Below, one piece after another: positions 10,559 to 21,383 of a stretch of 64,000 nt of DNA. The stretch covers positions 1-64,000 of the forward strand of contig JAOMSY010000005.1 of NCBI GenBank assembly GCA_028355575.1, in the 5' to 3' direction. The position numbers and the translations under genes are program-made. The notes under the pieces are model-generated. The model did not search any database, was not told where the DNA came from, and saw nothing but the letters and a program-made list of their open reading frames with translations. Numbering within the stretch: the first letter of the stretch is position 1; every line of letters starts with the position of its first letter. Origin of the DNA: Francisellaceae bacterium. Lineage in GTDB: Bacteria > Pseudomonadota > Gammaproteobacteria > Francisellales > Francisellaceae.

Positions 10559-11251
10559 TTAAGCATTTTTTTTCCATTTTAGGGCAAAAGCTTTCGGATA
10601 TCGTGCATCAAAGTACACTAATGTTTCGTTTGGATGTTTTGCTGCAAGCTCAGGGTAATTATTTACAAACCTTGTCAGTCTTTCTTCAACATGGTGGTTA
10701 CCAAGCCGAATACTGATATCATTACTCAGAACTAATTGCCATTGATTCCCTAAATATTCTATTTTTTTTATTCGATATAGTTCGCCAAGTTCTGCTTGAA
10801 AAGACTTATATTCTTTTATCATTTTTTTTGCATTATGTTTCAAACCAACGAATTCTGGTAGTATTGATTTATCTATTTTTTCTTGTGGTTTAAATACATC
10901 ACCAGAAGGTGTGACAATTTGATTATTATTCCAAATTGCAAATGCAGACTGTTGCGTCAATTTAATTGCAACAGAGTCAGGCCAAGACTTTTTAACTGTG
11001 ACTGAATTGATGCCTGGAAGCTTTGATAATCTTTCTTGTAAAGCGGATACATCGGTATTAAAAAAACCTTGGTTAATATAAGGTAAAATTAGTTGTTGTA
11101 ATTTTTTGGGTGGAATGTATTGATAGTTCCCAGTTACCTTAATATTGCTGATAGGGAACTGGCCAGGTTTATGCACAAACGCCCAGGCGCCCCAAGCTGA
11201 AATTATAACAAGACATAAGATACCAATTTTAATATAAGCCCGAATAGACAT
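10559..11251 (-). CDS. ftsQ: Cell division protein FtsQ
   Basis: N-terminal TM, POTRA-like ISNIKVTGNYQYIPPKKLQQLI, position between ddl and ftsA. Confidence 0.9.
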   Translation of the reverse strand: MSIRAYIKIGILCLVIISAWGAWAFVHKPGQFPISNIKVTGNYQYIPPKKLQQLILPYINQGFFNTDVSALQERLSKLPGINSVTVKKSWPDSVAIKLTQQSAFAIWNNNQIVTPSGDVFKPQEKIDKSILPEFVGLKHNAKKMIKEYKSFQAELGELYRIKKIEYLGNQWQLVLSNDISIRLGNHHVEERLTRFVNNYPELAAKHPNETLVYFDARYPKAFALKWKKNA

Positions 11252-11253
11252 AG

Positions 11254-12144
11254 TTATCTCTTGGATGTTTCGAGTATTTTACTAACGAGCTGATTAAAGC
11301 TCCAACCAATTTGTGTTGCAGCTTTTGGGACTAAGCTGTGACTGGTCATTCCTGGCACGGTATTAATTTCTAATATGTAATAATCTTCATCATCTAATAT
11401 AAAATCAACCCTTCCCCAGCCATGGCAGCCAATTAATTCAAATGCTTTTAATGCAGTTTCCTGTATTTTAGTTAGTATTTTTCCTGGAATATCTGTTGGG
11501 AACATATATTCAGTGTGGTCTGAAATATATTTTGCTTTGTAGTCATAAAAACCATCAGGCGAATTAATCCAAATAATGGGTAGGGCTTCACCATCTACGA
11601 TACTGACCGTGAGTTCTTTACCGCTAATCCATTCTTCTACCATGACATTGCCATATTGTTTGGCATCTTCATACGCAGCCTTGACCTCTTTGCGGTTGTT
11701 GACTTTATGGACACCGATACTTGAGCCATCAGCTTCAGGTTTGATCGCAATAGGAAAACGAAGTTTACGAATGTCATCACTGTTCTCCATTCGATGAGCT
11801 TGCGCCGTTAAAATGCCTGCATTGTGCCAAATTTCTTTACATTTTAATTTAAGCATGCCTGTTCTAGAGCTTTTTGCATCAGAGCCAGTATAAGGCATTT
11901 TAAGCTCGTCAAGTAGCTTTTGGACTTTGCCACCTTCACCATACAAACCATGAAACATAATGACACAACGATCAATCTTTTGATTAATCAGCTCAGTTTT
12001 TAATTGGTCACCTTCAGCATCAATACCAACTGCATTACAGCCTTGATCAAGAAGTGCTTGTAAAACGGCAGCGCCCGATTGGAGTGATACTTCTCTTTCT
12101 GCTGAAGTTCCGCCGTATAGAACTGCTATTTTTTCATTGGTCAT
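11254..12144 (-). CDS. ddlB: D-alanine--D-alanine ligase
   Basis: VLYGGTSAEREVSLQSG, IKPEADGSSIGV, EINTVPGMTSHSLVP. Confidence 0.96.
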   Translation of the reverse strand: MTNEKIAVLYGGTSAEREVSLQSGAAVLQALLDQGCNAVGIDAEGDQLKTELINQKIDRCVIMFHGLYGEGGKVQKLLDELKMPYTGSDAKSSRTGMLKLKCKEIWHNAGILTAQAHRMENSDDIRKLRFPIAIKPEADGSSIGVHKVNNRKEVKAAYEDAKQYGNVMVEEWISGKELTVSIVDGEALPIIWINSPDGFYDYKAKYISDHTEYMFPTDIPGKILTKIQETALKAFELIGCHGWGRVDFILDDEDYYILEINTVPGMTSHSLVPKAATQIGWSFNQLVSKILETSKR

Positions 12145-12266
12145 ATTTTAAAAATTAGATGCTATATATCATCAAGTATAGATGAACATAATTAGCTTGA
12201 CCAAGATAGATTGAGAGTTTTGAATCTTCAATTTTATATGATTGATTAAATTAGCACTTTGAGTGA

Positions 12267-12734
12267 CTATTTTGCTCTTTTCTTTTGAAAAAAATCCTGA
12301 ATAATTTCTCGGCATTGTCTTTCTAAAATACCGCTCACGATTTCAACATTATGATTTAAGAAGGGGAGGTCAAAAGCTGAAAGGTTGGAACAAGCTGTTC
12401 CAGCTTTAGGTTCAGTGGCACCAAATACTACTCTCTGAATACGTGCATGGATAATGGTGCCAGCACACATCATGCATGGTTCAATTGTCGTATAAAGCGT
12501 TGAGCCAGGTAGTCTATAATTCTGTAAGTTTTTAGCGGCTTGACGAATTGCTGAGATTTCTGCATGTGCGCTTGGGTCTGAAGTTGAAATAACTTTATTG
12601 TGACCAAATCCGATGAGTTCATCATCTTTAACGACAACAGCACCAATGGGGACTTCATCTTTAATTTCAGCAAGTTTGGCCTGGAGTAAGGCCTGTTCCA
12701 TCCATTTATAATCAGTTTTAGTCATGCTAGTCAA
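12267..12734 (-). CDS. tadA: tRNA-specific adenosine deaminase
   Basis: HAEI and PCMMCAGTIIHARI zinc motifs; alternative start at 12725. Confidence 0.92.
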   Translation of the reverse strand: MTSMTKTDYKWMEQALLQAKLAEIKDEVPIGAVVVKDDELIGFGHNKVISTSDPSAHAEISAIRQAAKNLQNYRLPGSTLYTTIEPCMMCAGTIIHARIQRVVFGATEPKAGTACSNLSAFDLPFLNHNVEIVSGILERQCREIIQDFFQKKRAK

Positions 12735-14010
12735 CTAATCGTTTACAATAGGTTTCCTTAATTAGAAAAGAGATTACCACACTTAAAATAAAGGCAATAG
12801 GGACAATCCAAATTGCAAACTCATAAACTAATCTGTTATCGATTGAAACGTTAAATATATCCGCACCAATAATCATTAAGTAGCCAAATAGTGGCTCAGC
12901 AATGACACCACCCCATAATAATGAATTGATTGATACCACGCTTGTAGCAGTTGAAGTCACCCGCATTGAATTAATTTCCCCAACAACTGGGTAGGCGATA
13001 GTTTGGGCACTTGTGGTAAAACCTAAAGCAAAAAATAAGAAACTAAACCAAGCAGTATTACCTGGTGAAAACATAATAAGGAAGATAACAATCAGAGCCA
13101 GTATGGCACCGTATATCATCGGAGATTTACGCTTTTGGATTTTTTCAGACAGCATACCCCAGAATGGAAAACCAGGTAGCATGCCTAAAAATAAAAATCC
13201 TGTAATGCTCGATGCATCTAACGATGTAAAACCATTTTTAGCATGCGTTAAATACTCATTTGCCCACAGACCGCCAAGCATAAAAGTTGCAACATTTATT
13301 AAGCCAGTGTAAAGGGCGCAATACCAAGTTTGCGGGTTTGATAATGCCATTTTAATAATGGATTTAATTGGCATTTCTCTAAGTTCTTGCTTTTGCGTTG
13401 TCCTTAATGCTCGTAATCCCTTTGGGGCGCTGCGAACAAATACTAAAATTAAGGCCATAATCACAAAACCAAGTATACCGACAACCAACAATGCTTCACG
13501 CCAGCCTAAACCATCAACCATAATGGCTAAAGGGTGTTGTGCAAACCATCCACCAAGCATACCAATGGCAATGACGATACCAATAACAAACCCCATTTTT
13601 TTTGCAGGGAACCAGTTAGTAGCAATTCGAATACATCCAACTAAACTAAAGCTTCCACCAAATCCCATTAATAATCTTGATATGGCTAAAGTATAAAAAT
13701 CATGGGCGATTGAAACAGCAATAATTCCAGCACTACAGATACATAAAGCCACAATTATGCAATTTTTGGGAGAATACTTATCGAGTAAGATAGCTGCCGG
13801 AACTAAAAATAAAATATCAGTATAAAAATATAAGCTCGATAAAAAACCTAATGAGACGACAGAAAGCTGGTAGCTTTCCATAATTGGTTTTGAAAGTGAA
13901 TTAAATACAGTACCAAGTCCAAATTCATAAAAGAAAAATAAAGATGTGACAATAACGACAAACCAGGATTTAGAAAGAGGTAGCTTTGATAATTCTTTTT
14001 GATAAGGCAT
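12727..14010 (-). CDS. MFS transporter
   Basis: 12 TM-like segments, ISRLLMGFGGSFSLVG, IRIATNWFPAKKMG. Confidence 0.88.
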   Translation of the reverse strand: MPYQKELSKLPLSKSWFVVIVTSLFFFYEFGLGTVFNSLSKPIMESYQLSVVSLGFLSSLYFYTDILFLVPAAILLDKYSPKNCIIVALCICSAGIIAVSIAHDFYTLAISRLLMGFGGSFSLVGCIRIATNWFPAKKMGFVIGIVIAIGMLGGWFAQHPLAIMVDGLGWREALLVVGILGFVIMALILVFVRSAPKGLRALRTTQKQELREMPIKSIIKMALSNPQTWYCALYTGLINVATFMLGGLWANEYLTHAKNGFTSLDASSITGFLFLGMLPGFPFWGMLSEKIQKRKSPMIYGAILALIVIFLIMFSPGNTAWFSFLFFALGFTTSAQTIAYPVVGEINSMRVTSTATSVVSINSLLWGGVIAEPLFGYLMIIGADIFNVSIDNRLVYEFAIWIVPIAFILSVVISFLIKETYCKRLVD

Positions 14011-14126
14011 GGGTTTAGAATTGAAACAATCAGTTATAAGATTTTAGCAAAATAATATGGATTTTTTATTTCAAAGCAGAATTTTAATATAATGATTTAA
14101 GTTAAAGGTAATGGGTGATTAACAAC

Positions 14127-15170
14127 ATGAAATACTTCCAAATTCCACATACTGATTTATCGGTAAGTAAAATATGTTTAGGTACCATGACATTCGGTGG
14201 TCAAAATACTGAAGCTGAAGCACACGAACAAATGGACTATGCGCTTAGTCAGGGTGTTAATTTTTTTGATACCGCTGAACTATATGCCGTACCACCGTGT
14301 GCAGAAACACAAGGGTTGACAGAAAAGTATATCGGCTCTTGGTTCGCAAAAACAGGTAATCGACAAAAAGTCATTTTAGCTAGTAAAGTTGCTAGTCGAG
14401 GTGATTTTTGTAAACATATTCGCGATGATATGCGTTTAAATAAACACCATATTGATATTGCAGTAGAAGAAAGTCTAAAGCGATTAAAGACAGATTATAT
14501 TGATTTATATCAATTACATTGGCCAGAAAGACCCACAAACTTTTTTGGCAAACTGGGATATCAATATCCTGATGAAGAAGAAAATATAACGCCAATTCAT
14601 GAAACATTAGATGCTTTAGCTGCACATATTAAAGCAGGGCGGATTCGTTATATTGGCTTGTCGAATGAAACGGCTTGGGGTGTCCACCAATTTTTAAAAA
14701 TGAGCGAACAGCATAATCTCCCTCGAGTGGTTACCATTCAAAATCCTTATAGTTTATTAAATCGTTCTTTTGAGGTGGGTTTAGCGGAATTTACTAAAAA
14801 TGAGGGGATCGGATTATTGCCATACTCACCTTTAGGTTTTGGGGTTTTATCTGGGAAATATTTAAATGGTCAATTACCTGATGGTTCCAGGCTAAAACTT
14901 TTTGGTGACCGTTATGGTCGATATAGCAAGCCACAAGCAGTTGCTGCAACAGAAAAGTATGTTGCCTTGGCTCAAAAGAATAGTTTAGACCCTGCACAAA
15001 TGGCATTGGCTTATATTAATCAACAGCCGTTTGTGTATTCCAATATTATTGGTGCGACCAAAATGGCGCAGCTTAAAACCAATATTGATTCAATTAATAT
15101 TACACTATCTGATGAAGTTCTAAATGAAATTGAATTAATCCACAAAGAATTTCCTTATCCTGCGCCTTAA
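14127..15170 (+). CDS. Aldo/keto reductase (Tas-like)
   Basis: KICLGTMTFGGQNTEAEAHEQMDYALSQGVNFFDTAELYAVP; LLPYSPLGFGVLSGKY. ORF opens at GTG 14115; ATG at 14127 used. Confidence 0.92.
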   Translation: MKYFQIPHTDLSVSKICLGTMTFGGQNTEAEAHEQMDYALSQGVNFFDTAELYAVPPCAETQGLTEKYIGSWFAKTGNRQKVILASKVASRGDFCKHIRDDMRLNKHHIDIAVEESLKRLKTDYIDLYQLHWPERPTNFFGKLGYQYPDEEENITPIHETLDALAAHIKAGRIRYIGLSNETAWGVHQFLKMSEQHNLPRVVTIQNPYSLLNRSFEVGLAEFTKNEGIGLLPYSPLGFGVLSGKYLNGQLPDGSRLKLFGDRYGRYSKPQAVAATEKYVALAQKNSLDPAQMALAYINQQPFVYSNIIGATKMAQLKTNIDSINITLSDEVLNEIELIHKEFPYPAP

Positions 15171-15349
15171 GCATTACTAATATTGGTCGTAAACGTAGCA
15201 TCTTTTACAATTTTAGAGATGGCCGCTTTATCATGATTATTGGTATGCGTCATTTCAAAGTGATAGCTGAAAGCATGAATACACAGTGCTAATGCAGATA
15301 CTAAAAAAAGTGATGCTATACCTAATACCGATGGATTTTTCTTTAACAT
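15167..15349 (-). CDS. Small membrane protein of unknown function
   Basis: 60-aa ORF with N-terminal TM segment; divergent from the efflux operon. Confidence 0.45.
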   Translation of the reverse strand: MLKKNPSVLGIASLFLVSALALCIHAFSYHFEMTHTNNHDKAAISKIVKDATFTTNISNA

Positions 15350-15452
15350 AATATTTTGCTCTTTGTTCTTTACGTGAGCAATTATATAAATACTAATCAG
15401 TTATAACACCGCACTGAGTACGGCATTTTTCTAAAGATCTTGTTTTTATTTA

Positions 15453-15466
15453 TAACAACGTTGTTA
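15453..15466. promoter_or_regulatory. 14-bp perfect palindrome, candidate operator
   Basis: TAACAACGTTGTTA in the divergent intergenic region upstream of the efflux operon. Confidence 0.45.
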
Positions 15467-15591
15467 CATTATTAGCTCAAGCTGTCATATCCACCTTACA
15501 TTTGAGTGATCTAATTGTGAATATAAATGGATATTAGTAGTATGAAAGTGACCATATTATTTCACTACTGATTTTTTATTAATGAGTTAAA

Positions 15592-17031
15592 ATGAGGATT
15601 AAGTTGAAGTTACACACTATATTTCAATTTCTCATCATCTCAATATTTCTTATGGCTTGTGCAAAAGCACCAGAGCGTATTCAACCACAAGTTAACATTC
15701 CAGAAAAATTTTCACAGTCTGGTGAAAGTGTCTTACAAGATAAATGGTGGCAAGCGTTTAATGATCCCGAGCTTAACGATTTGGTGGATATCGCGCTAGA
15801 TAAAAACTTTTCATTAAAAGCAGCTTGGAGTCGTTTAGAGCAAGCCAATGCAGTTGCCACACAAGAGTCATCCTGGTTGTATCCTCAGTTAAATGCAAAT
15901 GGAAATTTAAATCGAGCGGATGGTAATGGCCCGCGATTTAATACCACGGTTTCATCAGTCAATTTAGTAGCAAGTTATGAGTTGGATTTATGGGGAAAAG
16001 TTAGATCAGCTGCTCAAGCGGCGCAATTTGATGTGCTAGCAAGTCAAGCGCAAGTCAAAGTTGCTGCAATTACGCTTAGTGCTAATTTAGCGAGTAACTG
16101 GTTTGCATTAGTTGAGCAAAGAGGGCAGTTAGATGTGCTGAATGAACAGATAAAAATTAATTCAAGAGTGCTAAATTTAATTGAGTTACGTTTTAGGCAA
16201 GGACAATCTAGCGCTGCTGATGTATTGCGTCAGAAACAATTGTTAGAACAAACAGTTGGTAATATAACGTTAGTGAAAGCTCAGATAGATGTTCTATCGC
16301 ACCAAGTTGCTATTTTGACTGGACGTGAACCAACCGTTAAGTTGCCTGATCAACAAACTTTAAGTCAAACACCTGGTATTCCCAAAACGGGTATTCCGAG
16401 TATGGTGTTAATGCAACGTCCTGATGTGCAAGCTGCTTTTCATAATATTCAAGCGGCTGATCTTCGCATCGCAGTCGCCATCGCTGAACAGTTTCCAAAT
16501 ATTAATTTAGCGGCTAGCTTGAACACAGTTGCTGACAATCCATCTGCATTGTTTAGCGATTGGTTTGGTTCTTTAGTTGCACAATTTACTGCACCTATTT
16601 TTAATGCAGGTCGGCTTTCTGCAGAAGTTGACCGCACGAGAGCCGTATTATCTGAACAATTAGCGAACTATCAAGATGTTGTTCTAACGGCCTTGCAAGA
16701 AATTGAAGATGCTTTGTCTCAATATAATCAACAGATAAAACGCATTGATAGTATTGATAAACAATTAGCCATATCAAACCAAGTCGTTAAGCGCTTAAAC
16801 GCTAGGTATATACAGGGTTCAACGGCCTACCTTGATGTAATGGATGCCTTGATTAGTCAGCAATCATTGGCAAGAGAGCAACTGACAGCCAGGGTTAATT
16901 TAACCAATTATTATATTAACTTATCTGTTGCGTTAGCAGGTGGGTGGGCGCTAAATCAACCAACATTATTTGATGTTTCTTCTGAAGGAGAAATACAAGG
17001 TGGAAAATATGAAAAAGATTCTCCGAAGTAA
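15592..17031 (+). CDS. RND efflux outer membrane lipoprotein (NodT/TolC family)
   Basis: Lipobox ISIFLMACAK, DKWWQAFNDPELNDLVDIAL, SYELDLWGKVRSAAQAAQ, MQRPDVQAAFHNIQAADLRI. Confidence 0.95.
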   Translation: MRIKLKLHTIFQFLIISIFLMACAKAPERIQPQVNIPEKFSQSGESVLQDKWWQAFNDPELNDLVDIALDKNFSLKAAWSRLEQANAVATQESSWLYPQLNANGNLNRADGNGPRFNTTVSSVNLVASYELDLWGKVRSAAQAAQFDVLASQAQVKVAAITLSANLASNWFALVEQRGQLDVLNEQIKINSRVLNLIELRFRQGQSSAADVLRQKQLLEQTVGNITLVKAQIDVLSHQVAILTGREPTVKLPDQQTLSQTPGIPKTGIPSMVLMQRPDVQAAFHNIQAADLRIAVAIAEQFPNINLAASLNTVADNPSALFSDWFGSLVAQFTAPIFNAGRLSAEVDRTRAVLSEQLANYQDVVLTALQEIEDALSQYNQQIKRIDSIDKQLAISNQVVKRLNARYIQGSTAYLDVMDALISQQSLAREQLTARVNLTNYYINLSVALAGGWALNQPTLFDVSSEGEIQGGKYEKDSPK

Positions 17032-18202
17032 AGCAAGTTATATTGCCTTGCCGATACTGGTCCTAATTATAGGAATTCTTATTTTTTGGTTAATGGTTAA
17101 AACGCGCAGCCAGCTTGGACAACATCAAGCCATTGAAGTAAAAGCTTATCCTGTTGAGGTAGTTGAAGTTAAAGCAGGTAAACACGATATTGTGGTTGAA
17201 GCTTGGGGTACAGTTAAACCTGCCGTTGACGTGACCATTAGCCCTCAGGTCAGTGGGGCAGTTATTAAAAGCAGCCCCGACCTAGTGCCAGGAGGCTTAA
17301 TTAAGAAAGATCAATTTATGTTGCAAATTGATCCTACAAATTATGAATTGATCGTTCAGCAGAAAAAAAGTGAGCTAGCAATTTCTAAAGCAGAATTACA
17401 AATTGAATATGGTAACCAGAGAATTGCACAGCAAGAGTTTAAAATAATTGATCAGCCATTAACAGATGAAGAACAAATACTCGTTCTCAGAAAACCTCAA
17501 CTTGAAACTGCAAATGCAAACATTCAAGTTGCTAAAGTAGCCCTTGATAATGCTGAGTTAGACTTAAAAAGAACAAAAATTACCGCACCATTTGATGCCT
17601 TAGTGCTTGAAGAAAGTGTTGATTTAGGTTCACAAGTCGCTTCTCAATCAAATATTGCTCGACTGGTTGGAACTGATTACTATTGGGTTGAAATCGTATT
17701 GCCATTAAATCAATTAAAATGGATAGATATTCGTAACGCTTCTCAAAATCATAACGTTAAATTATTTTATCCATCGGTATGGCTAGAAGGAGAGTTCCGA
17801 AATGGCAAGGCTTTACGCATATTAGGTAATCTAACTGAAATGGGTCGAATGGTTAAATTGCTTGTTCAAGTGGATGATCCATTAGCGCTTACTGAACAGC
17901 ATCAAGGTCAGCCTGAGTTATTGATTGGTTCATACCTTCAAGCAAAGATTGAAGGCACTACTTTAAATAACGTGATCAAACTTGATCGAGAATGGGTGCA
18001 TAACGGTAACCAAGTGTGGGTTGTTGAAAATGATAAGTTACATATCAAGCAAATTGATGTGGTATATGGGAATCAAGATGCTGTCATTACTTCGAGTTTA
18101 AATTCAGGTGATCAAGTAATTACGACGAATATCAGTATTGTATCTGAAGGTATGCCTGTTGATATTTTTGAAACAAATAACAACATTAAGGCTGCAAATT
18201 AA
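17009..18202 (+). CDS. RND efflux periplasmic adaptor (MFP/HlyD)
   Basis: VEAWGTVKPAVDVTISPQVSGAVI; coiled coil; AELDLKRTKITAPFDALV. ORF opens at 16970; ATG 17009 more likely. Confidence 0.93.
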   Translation: MKKILRSKASYIALPILVLIIGILIFWLMVKTRSQLGQHQAIEVKAYPVEVVEVKAGKHDIVVEAWGTVKPAVDVTISPQVSGAVIKSSPDLVPGGLIKKDQFMLQIDPTNYELIVQQKKSELAISKAELQIEYGNQRIAQQEFKIIDQPLTDEEQILVLRKPQLETANANIQVAKVALDNAELDLKRTKITAPFDALVLEESVDLGSQVASQSNIARLVGTDYYWVEIVLPLNQLKWIDIRNASQNHNVKLFYPSVWLEGEFRNGKALRILGNLTEMGRMVKLLVQVDDPLALTEQHQGQPELLIGSYLQAKIEGTTLNNVIKLDREWVHNGNQVWVVENDKLHIKQIDVVYGNQDAVITSSLNSGDQVITTNISIVSEGMPVDIFETNNNIKAAN

Positions 18203-21200
18203 TGTCTGCACCTAAACGAGCACGCGGCACGATTGCGTGGATGGTGTATCATAAGGTTGCGCCAAATTTACTAATGCTCTTATTTATTTTTGGTGGCTTA
18301 TTTATGCTAACCGAAATTAAACAAGAAGTGTTTCCAGAATTTGAAATGGACACCATTACAATAAAAGTTAGTTTACCCGGAGCAAGCCCAAGAGAAGTTG
18401 AAGAGGGTGTTTTATTAGCAATTGAAGAATCTGTTCGAGGAATAGAAGGGGTTGACGAGGTCAATGCTACAGCAAGTGAAGGTTCTGGATCTGTTGTTTT
18501 AGATTTAGCTGAAAACCAAAATCAATATCGAATTTATCAGGATGTGCAACAAGCTGTTAGTCGCATTGCCACGTTTCCAGATTATTCTGAAAAGCCAGAA
18601 GTGACCTTAAATATGCGTCAACGCGAAGTCATGGATTTACAACTTTATGGACAAGCGAGCGAATGGCAACTTTGGCGTGCAGCAGAGAATGTACGAGAGC
18701 AAATATTACAATCACCTGATATTAGCCAAGTAGAGTTGGAAGGTGCAAAAGAGCCAGAAATACATATTGATATTTCACAGACTAATCTAAGGCGTTATGG
18801 CTTAACACTTAATGAAGTTGCAGATATCGTTCGCTCAGCATCACTAAGTCAGGGTAGTGGTTCAGTGAAAACTCAAAATGGTGAAATACTTTTACGCATG
18901 GAAGAGCGTAGAGATTGGGCTAGCGAGTTTGCGAATATCCCATTAATTGTCGATAATAGTGGAGCCGTTATTCGATTAGGTGATGTGGCAACTATAAATG
19001 AAGGTTTTGATGATTCGATTAATCTTGCCACTTTTAATGGTTTACCTGCGATTGGTATTGAAGTATATCGGGTTGGTGATCAAACACCAGTCTCAGTTTC
19101 CGATGCATTAAAAAATATATTACCTGAGATCAAATCAAATTTACCTGCCTCATTAAATTTGACTGTAGAGCAAGATCGTTCAGATATTTATTTACAACGA
19201 ATACAATTATTATTGAAAAATGGTTTTATCGGTTTATTGCTAGTCCTGCTCATCCTTAGTTTGTTCCTAGAATTTAAATTAGCTTTCTGGGTAACGGTCG
19301 GTATTCCAACTGCATTTTTAGGGACATTGCTTTTTTTACCTTTCTTTAATGTTTCACTTAATATGGTTTCATTATTCGCGTTCATTATTGCCTTAGGGAT
19401 TGTGGTTGATGATGCCATTGTGGTGGGTGAAAATGTTTACGAATATCGCAATCGTGGTATGAGTTTTGTCCAAGCCGCAATAAAAGGCACAAAGGATATT
19501 TCAATACCAATTTCATTTTCGATTATCACTAACATCGTTGCTTTTCTACCACTAATGTTTATTCCTGGTTGGCTTGGTAAAATATGGGCAGTCATACCAA
19601 TTGTTGTTTCAACTGCATTTGTTTTGTCTTGGTTTGAGGCAATTTTTGTCTTGCCTGCACACTTGGCTTATATGAAAGGTCGAACTGAAAATCCTAAAAC
19701 AAAAGTTGGACAAATACTTATTAACATACAGGTATTTTTTTCAAACAAGTTAAATTATTTTGTTACGTATAGGTATGGTCCATTGTTAAGGCTAAGTATT
19801 CAATATCGCTACCTAACTGTTTCAATTTTTATTGCGTTATTAATGATTGTTATTGCGATCCCAATGAGTGGAAGAATGGGGTTTGTGTTAATGCCTAAAG
19901 TTGAAAGTGATTTCGCACAAGCAACCGCAACATTACCGATAGGCAGCCCTGTCAGTAAAGCGATAAAAGTGAGAGATGCGCTCTATAAAAGTATTGAAGA
20001 GGTAATCAAAGAAAATGGTGGGTCTAAATTATCTGATGGCATCTTTGCATTAATTAAAGAGAACTCAATAGAAGTTAGAGCCTATTTAAAGCCTGCTGGT
20101 GAGAGACCTATTTCAACTGCAGACGTTGTTAAATTGTGGCGGCAAAACACACCTTTTATTTCTGGTACAGATATGTTGCGATTTGCCTCAGATGCCAGAG
20201 GGCCAGGGAGTGGAGCGGGCTTAAGTTTGGAGCTTTCACATGTAAATACAACTGTAATTGAAGAAGCTGCACAAACATTGGCGCTTGAATTAGAATCTAT
20301 GCCTGGCGTGAATGATGTCGATGCTGGCAGTCGTACTGGAAAAATACAACTAAGCTTTCATCCTACAGAAGAAGCAAGGAGTTTAGGGTTAACTGCTTCA
20401 AGTATTGCACAGCAGATACGTGCGGCCTATTTTGGTGCAGAAGTATTAAGGCAGCAACGTGGTCGTAACGAGGTAATAGTTAAGGCGCGTTTACCTGAAA
20501 ATGAAAGACAATATAAAACCGATATTGAAAACTTTATTTTATTCACACCCGAAGGAGGTGAAGTGCCTTTGTATCAAGTGACTAATATTGATCAAGGCAG
20601 AGCTTATTCTCAAATTACACGTCGAGATGGAAGGCGTACTTTGTTGGTTACAGCAAATGTTGAACCGTATGATGAAGTGAATCAAGTTATCTATACGTTG
20701 CAAAACTCGATATTACCTAATCTTGTAATTAAATATCCAGGGTTAAGTTATTCTTTTGAAGGTAGACAAGCGGATATGCGAGACGCTATTAATAGTTTCT
20801 TTTACTCAGTGATTGTGGCTTTATTGGTGATCTATGCCTTATTAGCTATCCCATTTAGGAGTTATCTGCATCCACTGACAGTCATGATGTCGATTCCGTT
20901 TGGTATTGTCGGTGCCATCTTAGGTCATTTGTTAATGGGTTATAGTTTATCCATTATTTCAATTATGGGGATGATTGCACTTGGCGGAATGGTCATAAAC
21001 GCCGCGATTGTCATGATTGATTATGCGAATCAAAAAAGGGCATCTGGTATAGAGACCGATGAAGCAATCTGGCAAGCTGGTGTGCGACGATTTAGACCAA
21101 TTTTATTAACAACATTAACAACGTTTTTAGGGCTAGCCCCTATGATTTTTGAGACGTCAAGACAAGCTCAGTTTCTTATCCCGATGGCAATTTCATTGGG

Positions 21201-21297
21201 CTATGGCATTATATTTGCAACAGCCATTATTGTGTTTTTAACACCTTGTTTATATTTGATAATTGAAGATATCAGAAATAAGTTTATTAAGGCTTAA
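18202..21297 (+). CDS. RND efflux permease (AcrB/HAE family)
   Basis: VSLPGASPREVEEGVLLAIEESVRGIEGV, GIVVDDAIVVGENVYE, RFRPILLTTLTTFLGLAPM. Confidence 0.96.
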   Translation: MSAPKRARGTIAWMVYHKVAPNLLMLLFIFGGLFMLTEIKQEVFPEFEMDTITIKVSLPGASPREVEEGVLLAIEESVRGIEGVDEVNATASEGSGSVVLDLAENQNQYRIYQDVQQAVSRIATFPDYSEKPEVTLNMRQREVMDLQLYGQASEWQLWRAAENVREQILQSPDISQVELEGAKEPEIHIDISQTNLRRYGLTLNEVADIVRSASLSQGSGSVKTQNGEILLRMEERRDWASEFANIPLIVDNSGAVIRLGDVATINEGFDDSINLATFNGLPAIGIEVYRVGDQTPVSVSDALKNILPEIKSNLPASLNLTVEQDRSDIYLQRIQLLLKNGFIGLLLVLLILSLFLEFKLAFWVTVGIPTAFLGTLLFLPFFNVSLNMVSLFAFIIALGIVVDDAIVVGENVYEYRNRGMSFVQAAIKGTKDISIPISFSIITNIVAFLPLMFIPGWLGKIWAVIPIVVSTAFVLSWFEAIFVLPAHLAYMKGRTENPKTKVGQILINIQVFFSNKLNYFVTYRYGPLLRLSIQYRYLTVSIFIALLMIVIAIPMSGRMGFVLMPKVESDFAQATATLPIGSPVSKAIKVRDALYKSIEEVIKENGGSKLSDGIFALIKENSIEVRAYLKPAGERPISTADVVKLWRQNTPFISGTDMLRFASDARGPGSGAGLSLELSHVNTTVIEEAAQTLALELESMPGVNDVDAGSRTGKIQLSFHPTEEARSLGLTASSIAQQIRAAYFGAEVLRQQRGRNEVIVKARLPENERQYKTDIENFILFTPEGGEVPLYQVTNIDQGRAYSQITRRDGRRTLLVTANVEPYDEVNQVIYTLQNSILPNLVIKYPGLSYSFEGRQADMRDAINSFFYSVIVALLVIYALLAIPFRSYLHPLTVMMSIPFGIVGAILGHLLMGYSLSIISIMGMIALGGMVINAAIVMIDYANQKRASGIETDEAIWQAGVRRFRPILLTTLTTFLGLAPMIFETSRQAQFLIPMAISLGYGIIFATAIIVFLTPCLYLIIEDIRNKFIKA

Positions 21298-21383
21298 ATT
21301 AAGCTGTATCCTGCTGATATTTGTAAAAAAGCATAATTCGAACAATACTTGTTGTTAAGTTATTTAAAATAAATTGAAACAAC

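Noticed and set aside
13013-13696. Two + strand ORFs (99 and 112 aa) opposite the MFS transporter
   Set aside because: Antisense shadow of a clear membrane-protein CDS; no RBS or family signal.
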